A stretch of 64,000 nucleotides of DNA. It comes from Heliopora coerulea (Eukaryota > Cnidaria > Anthozoa > Scleralcyonacea > Helioporidae). Below, piece by piece: positions 61,001-64,000 of this stretch (positions are counted from its first letter, which is position 1; each line of letters starts with the position of its first letter). Location of the stretch: assembly GCA_030142905.1 (NCBI GenBank), contig JASJOG010000047.1, forward strand, positions 1,321,001 through 1,385,000, written 5' to 3'. Position numbers and translations under genes: made by a program. The notes beneath the pieces were generated by a model, which was not told the origin of the DNA, ran no database searches, and worked only from the letters and a program-made list of their open reading frames with translations.

Positions 61001-64000
61001 ATTATTCTGGTCAAAATTTGCCATCAACAAAATTCAAGTGGGTTTTTAACTGTTTCTTGCGGTCTGAGTGGAAAATGCGCTTTTAAACGGCACTTTCTCA
61101 TAGATAATGAAATTTATTCTGATCACGTGACAACTTACAAATTTTTTTTCCTAAGTCAATGAAAGTTTTGAAAAGTCAAAATGCCCGAATATATGGGTTT
61201 TTAATTCCATACTTGTTAGTTATGACGGTTGAAGTCATTTGACTTGTTAGTGTGAGTGGCCAGTTTAATCGAAGCCATCGGATTTAATCGACTTATACGT
61301 CTCATTTTCATCAAATAATCAGTTCGTCCGAATTGATTTGGTCGGTGTTAAATGTACTAGTGCATGTCGTCCTGTTCCTGTAAGTTTTTTTATTCTTTTG
61401 TGGTGCCAAGCAAGCTGCATTTTAAGCGCCCCATCTTTTTGTGCTTAAGTATTCGTTAGCCTTTATAACCTATGTGCTTTGTAACTCCGTGCTTTAATTC
61501 AACATGTTCGGGCCAGTCAACTGGCTTGAAGCTTAAGAATTCTATGCTTCATACTTTAAGTTAAAAGTCATTACATTACTAACATACTTCTTACCATATC
61601 TCTGACTTAGATAAACTGGCAGCGGTGAAGGATAAAGGGCACTCGGAAATACTGTTCCAAAAATTTGATTATCAACCTAAGTTTATCGAGAAAAAGAGCT
61701 AGTTTAAGACTTTTTTTTCACCAACCAAACAACCAATTAATCAATCAGCTACCCGACTAGCCTGTCAACAAGTCTGCCTACTTAGGAACGGAAGGATGGA
61801 AGGAAGGAAGAAAGGAAGGAAGGAAGGAAGGAAGAAAGGAAGGAAGGAAGAAAGGAAGGAAGGAAGAAAGGAAGGAAGGATAGAAGGAAGGAAGGATAGA
61901 AGGAAGGAAGGAAAGAAGAAAGGATGGATGAATGGATGGGTGGAAGGGAGGAAGGAAGGGAGGAAGGAAAAAAAAAGAAAGAAAGGATGAAAGGAAGGAT
62001 AGAAGGAAGGAATGATAGAAGGAAGGAAGGATTAAGGAAGGATGGAAGGAAGGAACGATGGATGGATGGATGGATGTAAGGGAGGAAGGAAGGAAGGAAG
62101 AAAGAAAGAAAGAAAGAAAGAGAGAAAGAAAGGACGAAAGGAAAGATAGAAGGAAGGAAGGGAGGAAGGATTAAGGAAGGAAGGAAGGAAGGAAGGATTA
62201 AGGAAGGAGAGACAGAAGGAAGGAAGGGACTGCATCCAAACAATTTACCTGGACACGGTTAACTTTTGCGGAAAAGCTTTCGTAAGTGATAGAGGAACAA
62301 TAGTGAACCCAAAGACCTGGTTCATATCGCCTTTTGAGTGCACCAAGATAAGGTTTAGTCATCTTCATCGATTGAAAATCAACCTTAAATAACAATACAA
62401 AGAATTAATGCACTAATCACGTATTAAAACAGTATGGCTTGACCATTCACCTCTATTTCTAGGCCACTCATCTCTTTCTGAAACGCCCATAGGGAGCATC
62501 AGGGAATTCACAAAGGAGGCGAATCATTTTTCAAGAAATGAAGCTGGAACCTTGCGAGTGGGGTCTGGTAACATGTCCCTCTTAAAACTTGACATCTCTA
62601 ATTTTTTAAGACAACTTTTTAAAAAGAGTTTATATGTTAGTTTGATAACAATGGTGCATTTAGTAGGTTTCATCTTTTCCCTTACCATTTTAAAAAGATT
62701 CTTCGATGGCTGAGCCAACTCTAGTAATTTGGCATCGTGTCATATTCGAGCGAATTCGAGCGTTATGTACAACATAACATGTCAAATTCATCGATTAAAT
62801 TCTTTGGATAAACTCACAGACAGTAACTGAATTTAAAGTTAAATAAATTACAGCAAACTTTAGTTTATGTTACTTTTTATGAAGTAGTACTGTAAACAAT
62901 CTTTGTCCTCGGTCTCGACAAGGGATTCGTGGACCCCGCGGACCCTACTGGATCCGCCATTGGTTCAGTATGACATTTATTGCTGTATATCGCAAAGGCG
63001 GTTGCCACTCACCTCTACGTCTTTTTCGAAAAAATGTTCATTAACGTCATTCCTCCAAGCTTCTTCTAAAAGTGAAGACGTCTCAACGTTGAGAATCTTC
63101 CATTTCCCTGGAGATTTTTCCACCTCCCATATCGACGTTGCACTATATCACAAACATATCAGAAAGAAAACGATTTTGCGAAATAAATAGGAGCGGATGG
63201 GGAAATTAGACAGTCAGTCGGGAAGCTAATTGATTTATTTTCATTTTATCTACTTGTTTTATATCTCTCCTTTTATTATGCCTTATTCCCACCTTTCTAT
63301 ATCAGCTTTCTTTTTGTTCTTCTAGGCTTTATTTTCCTGGTTACAATTCTTTATTCTTATTCTCATCGAAATTGCTGAATTGTCTTGTACAAATTATGAT
63401 CAGGGGGGTGCTGATTACACAGCGGCAGTGCACGTGTCTCTCACCACTGTGACTAGGGTTCGATTCCGGCTCCATTCAGTTATTTGATTAAAGTTTCCTT
63501 GGTCACATGTGAGAAAAGTGTTGTCCAGTTCGACTCTAGCAAGCATGACGGTTTTCTCCGGATACTCCAGTTTCCTGCTGTCATAACACTGGACCCATGA
63601 GGGGTGGCCCTTACTGGACCTCTAGGGAGAACAGCTCAGGTAGCTGATAGGATTATCCAATATAAATAAAGACACTTTTACTTTGATCAAGACATGGCAA
63701 AAGTCGATCTGAGACGCAAGTAACGAAGTCTCCAACGTAACCACCAGCGAGGAAGTCACGAATTATCTAGTTGTTTCCTTTGCGGGGATTTGAATCAAAT
63801 TAAACATTCTGCTGCGTGAACTGATTGATACATGGACGAGTGCCCTATGTGGGTTGCAGAGGGAGGATCATCCAAATGAATGTCATCACTTCATTCCCCC
63901 TTGCTTGATGTGTCACCGGTTGAAAACTCACCAGTAAAATTTGCCCGCTGCGAGGGACAGAAGTCCTTTCCCCAGCAGAACCCAGTCCTCGTCACACTCC
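46100..64000 (-). CDS. VPS13: VPS13A/C-type lipid-transfer protein, C-terminal 21 exons
   Basis: Exons, 5' to 3': 64000-63932 (partial), 63142-63013, 62477-62451, 62383-62249, 61676-61595, 60444-60375, 58628-58523, 58437-58372, 58023-57967, 55877-55744, 55037-54956, 54770-54657, 54088-54013, 53916-53831, 52417-52340, 51762-51717, 51479-51356, 49593-49524, 48378-48181, 46404-46307, 46223-46100. All phases join (about 657 codons). Hallmarks are WEVEKSPGKWK, VDNQIFGTVFP, YFKVLIQEMNVKLEKDF, EYFHLSPIK, VLGLDVLGNPYG, FYEPYQGIILGPQEF, FKGFGKGILGLVTRPTVG and VPYEYHEQL, in family order through the ATG2/VPS13-like helical region into the C-terminal PH-like domain. Family knowledge: VPS13 proteins bridge organelles and move lipids. 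The partial first exon is the least certain. Exon 48378-48181 may instead start at 48285. The last exon or exons were not found; reading through would stop 16 codons after 46100. Confidence 0.95.
46955..47110. repeat. (ATT)n-rich microsatellite
   Basis: ATT/GTT/ATC triplets over about 155 bp, inside the VPS13 intron between 48181 and 46404. The Ile/Tyr-run open frames on both strands here are artefacts. Confidence 0.92.
47164..47288. repeat. perfect 46-bp inverted repeat (hairpin)
   Basis: Arm 47164-47209 is the exact reverse complement of 47243-47288, separated by a 33-base AT-rich loop that has its own weak inverted repeat (TTGAATAT / ATATTCAA). Start and end words are TTAATGTTACCGATGAG and CTCATCGGTAACATTAA. 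No target-site duplication was evident. It could be a recent fold-back insertion or a hairpin-RNA locus. Confidence 0.93.
47338..47460 (+). mobile_element. tRNA-derived SINE copy (family shared with 3.7 kb)
   Basis: A tRNA-like head (GTAGCTCAATGGTTAAAGCG, TCTCA-loop-TCAGA, GCGGGTTCGATCCCCGT B-box) is followed by the same CTTAGAA...TTTTTCTGAG, AGCTTGACGAATAT tail as the copy at 3655-3785. Anticodon stem mismatch, lack of U33 and the attached tail argue against a functional tRNA. Confidence 0.75.
47545..47765. mobile_element. fold-back repeat, near-perfect ~73-bp arms with hammerhead-like hairpins
   Basis: Arms 47608-47680 and 47690-47764 are almost exact inverse copies separated by ten bases. 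Each carries CTGAAGA(or AAAGA)-T, a helix GAC.GCC/GGC.GTC, GAAAC, GTC and AGTC. In the right arm (47683-47725) GACT before the core is complementary to AGTC after it, as helix I of a hammerhead would be. One extra base before helix II departs from the hammerhead consensus. Confidence 0.8.
49282..49387. repeat. ~106-bp direct duplication, copy A
   Basis: This is nearly identical to copy B at about 50051-50158 (a few substitutions), 770 bp away. The two flank the VPS13 exon 49524-49593. On the minus strand both copies end in GCTGCCACCATGAAGGT, an ATG in strong initiation context. Confidence 0.88.
50051..50158. repeat. ~106-bp direct duplication, copy B
   Basis: Partner of copy A at 49282-49387. 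Divergence is only a few percent, so the duplication is recent relative to the surrounding intron. Confidence 0.88.
50290..50319 (+). ncRNA. hammerhead ribozyme core, 5' copy, cleavage side diverged
   Basis: It has helix I 5' strand CTGCA, CTGATGA, helix II GCTGT-AGT-ACAGC and GAAAC, all identical to the 3' copy. After GAAAC the sequence becomes TTATATACGC, with no short helix III and no GUC followed by the helix I partner. This copy is therefore unlikely to self-cleave as it stands. Confidence 0.6.
50461..50893. mobile_element. hAT-like MITE inserted between the hammerhead cores
   Basis: The left end CAGTGGCGCAGGCAGA and right end TCTGGCTACGCCACTG are imperfect inverted repeats of the same type as the MITE at 9170-9517. 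Flanking octamers CCCGTATC and TCCTTATC agree at six of eight positions, compatible with an aged hAT duplication. The interior includes GGGGGATCCGGGGGCATGC and an inverted GCATGCTCCCCC. Confidence 0.78.
50921..50962 (+). ncRNA. hammerhead ribozyme, complete type-I fold
   Basis: Read in order: helix I 5' strand CTGCA (50921-50925); invariant CTGATGA (50926-50932); helix II GCTGT-AGT-ACAGC (50933-50945); GAA plus A of helix III; palindromic CGTACG; T; C, giving the cleavage triplet GUC with scission after 50957; helix I 3' strand TGTAG (50958-50962), which pairs with CTGCA through four Watson-Crick pairs and one G.U. The self-complementary ACGTACGT helix III would be very short in cis but forms 8 bp in a dimer, as in animal hammerheads known to act as dimers. 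All invariant core residues are present. Confidence 0.85.
51085..51195. repeat. dispersed GGGAGAT/GGGTTAA-type repeat, single copy
   Basis: It contains ATTCTTTCCCGACCG, TTTACTCGAGCTAATACCAG, ACGACTTAATTCGTCAATAGG and AGACTGTCAGTCGCGAAAGTG, matching one unit of the 22.64-23.48 kb array. A similar single copy is at about 58070-58200. Confidence 0.7.
51930..51950. repeat. (TA)n microsatellite
   Basis: About ten TA dinucleotides in a VPS13 intron. Confidence 0.9.
53245..53730. repeat. (ACC/ACT)n trinucleotide-hexanucleotide array
   Basis: About 480 bp of CCACTACCATTACCACTA-like iterations in the VPS13 intron between 53831 and 52417. The poly-Val/Met open frame on the minus strand is an artefact. 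Confidence 0.95.
54235..54600. repeat. GAT-rich degenerate microsatellite
   Basis: Loose GATGATGA / TGATGACAATGATGACG iterations in a VPS13 intron. It has no coding role. Confidence 0.75.
56085..57800. repeat. 1.7-kb (TTG/TAG)n array
   Basis: Almost pure GTTGTTGTAGTA-type triplets. The most regular part, 56210-56410 and 56900-57065, is a 12-bp GTAGTAGTTGTT period. It nearly fills the VPS13 intron between the exons 57967-58023 and 55744-55877. On the gene's sense strand it reads as CAA/CTA triplets and ends about 165 bases downstream of the 57967 donor. Confidence 0.97.
59000..60370. other. VPS13 intron, no feature seen
   Basis: AT-rich intron with open frames such as 59178-59444 (+) that match no family. 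I see no element boundaries, microsatellite or structure worth annotating. Confidence 0.4.
61790..62230. repeat. (GGAA)n tetranucleotide array
   Basis: About 440 bp of GGAAGGAAGGAA/GAAA/GGAT variants immediately downstream (on the gene strand) of the VPS13 exon 62249-62383, starting about 20 bases past its donor. It yields artefactual Ser/Pro/Phe-rich and Gly/Lys/Arg-rich open frames. Confidence 0.97.
63405..63685 (+). mobile_element. tRNA-derived SINE, copy 3 of 3, best preserved
   Basis: The head is tRNA-like (CAGCGGCAGTGCACGTG, ...TAGGGTTCGATTCCGGC B-box). The body has TCACATGTGAGAAAAGTG, GTCCAGTTCGACTC, CACTGGACCCATGAGG and TACTGGACCTCTAGGGAG. The 3' end is ATAAATAAAGACACTTTTA. It serves as the reference for the copies at 10733-10990 and 44886-45150. 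Confidence 0.92.

Noticed and set aside
61782..62243. Ser/Pro/Phe-rich and Gly/Lys/Arg-rich open frames
   Set aside because: Translations of the (GGAA)n array on either strand.
62903..63190. 95-codon plus-strand open frame
   Set aside because: Antisense to the VPS13 exon 63013-63142.

Overview
This is eukaryotic, animal-type DNA. Coding exons are short and bounded by GT-AG introns, intergenic and intronic DNA is AT-rich, and the window is packed with SINEs, LINE fragments, MITEs, satellites and microsatellites. TTAGGG runs, a metazoan-style hammerhead ribozyme and two conserved animal genes fit an invertebrate. My best guess is an anthozoan cnidarian such as a coral or anemone, but that is inference and no species-specific marker was tested.

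Layout. (1) 1132-21500, + strand: a complete 14-exon AFG1L/LACE1 gene for a mitochondrial AFG1-family P-loop ATPase. All exon phases join and the model has 456 codons plus a stop. Its introns hold a 5'-truncated LINE, tRNA-derived SINEs, a hAT-like MITE nested in a fold-back repeat, a TTAA-flanked MITE, a palindrome-rich tandem array and a Tc1/mariner-type transposon with one frameshift. (2) 21.5-31.9 kb: a gene-free island of tandem arrays. Much of it (25092-31629) is bracketed by 35-bp inverted termini and filled by a ~120-bp array and a ~170-bp satellite with a ~1019-bp higher-order period. (3) 31.9-39.9 kb, - strand: a tentative unknown gene (exons at 39618-39890, 34745-34952 and 31912-32077) over a set of diverged repeat units. 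(4) 40.8-41.9 kb, + strand: two phase-compatible exons of another unrecognised gene. (5) 46.1-64.0 kb, - strand: the C-terminal third of a VPS13A/C-type lipid-transfer protein in 21 exons. The gene continues past the right edge, and its last exon was not found.

AFG1L points at the unknown - strand gene tail to tail across the satellite island. The unknown - and + genes are divergent and could share a control region at 39.9-40.8 kb. The + gene converges on the VPS13 3' end. AFG1L (mitochondrial protein quality control) and VPS13 (lipid transfer at organelle contacts) are ordinary conserved genes. I see no operon-like link between them.

The most notable non-coding feature lies in a VPS13 intron at 50290-50962. 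It is a pair of direct hammerhead-ribozyme cores about 190 bp apart once a 433-bp hAT-like MITE between them is subtracted, which is the architecture of a metazoan retrozyme. The 3' copy has all three helices, the invariant core and a GUC cleavage site. A second, non-canonical set of CTGAAGA...GAAA hairpins recurs in fold-back elements at 9, 15.6, 43 and 47 kb.
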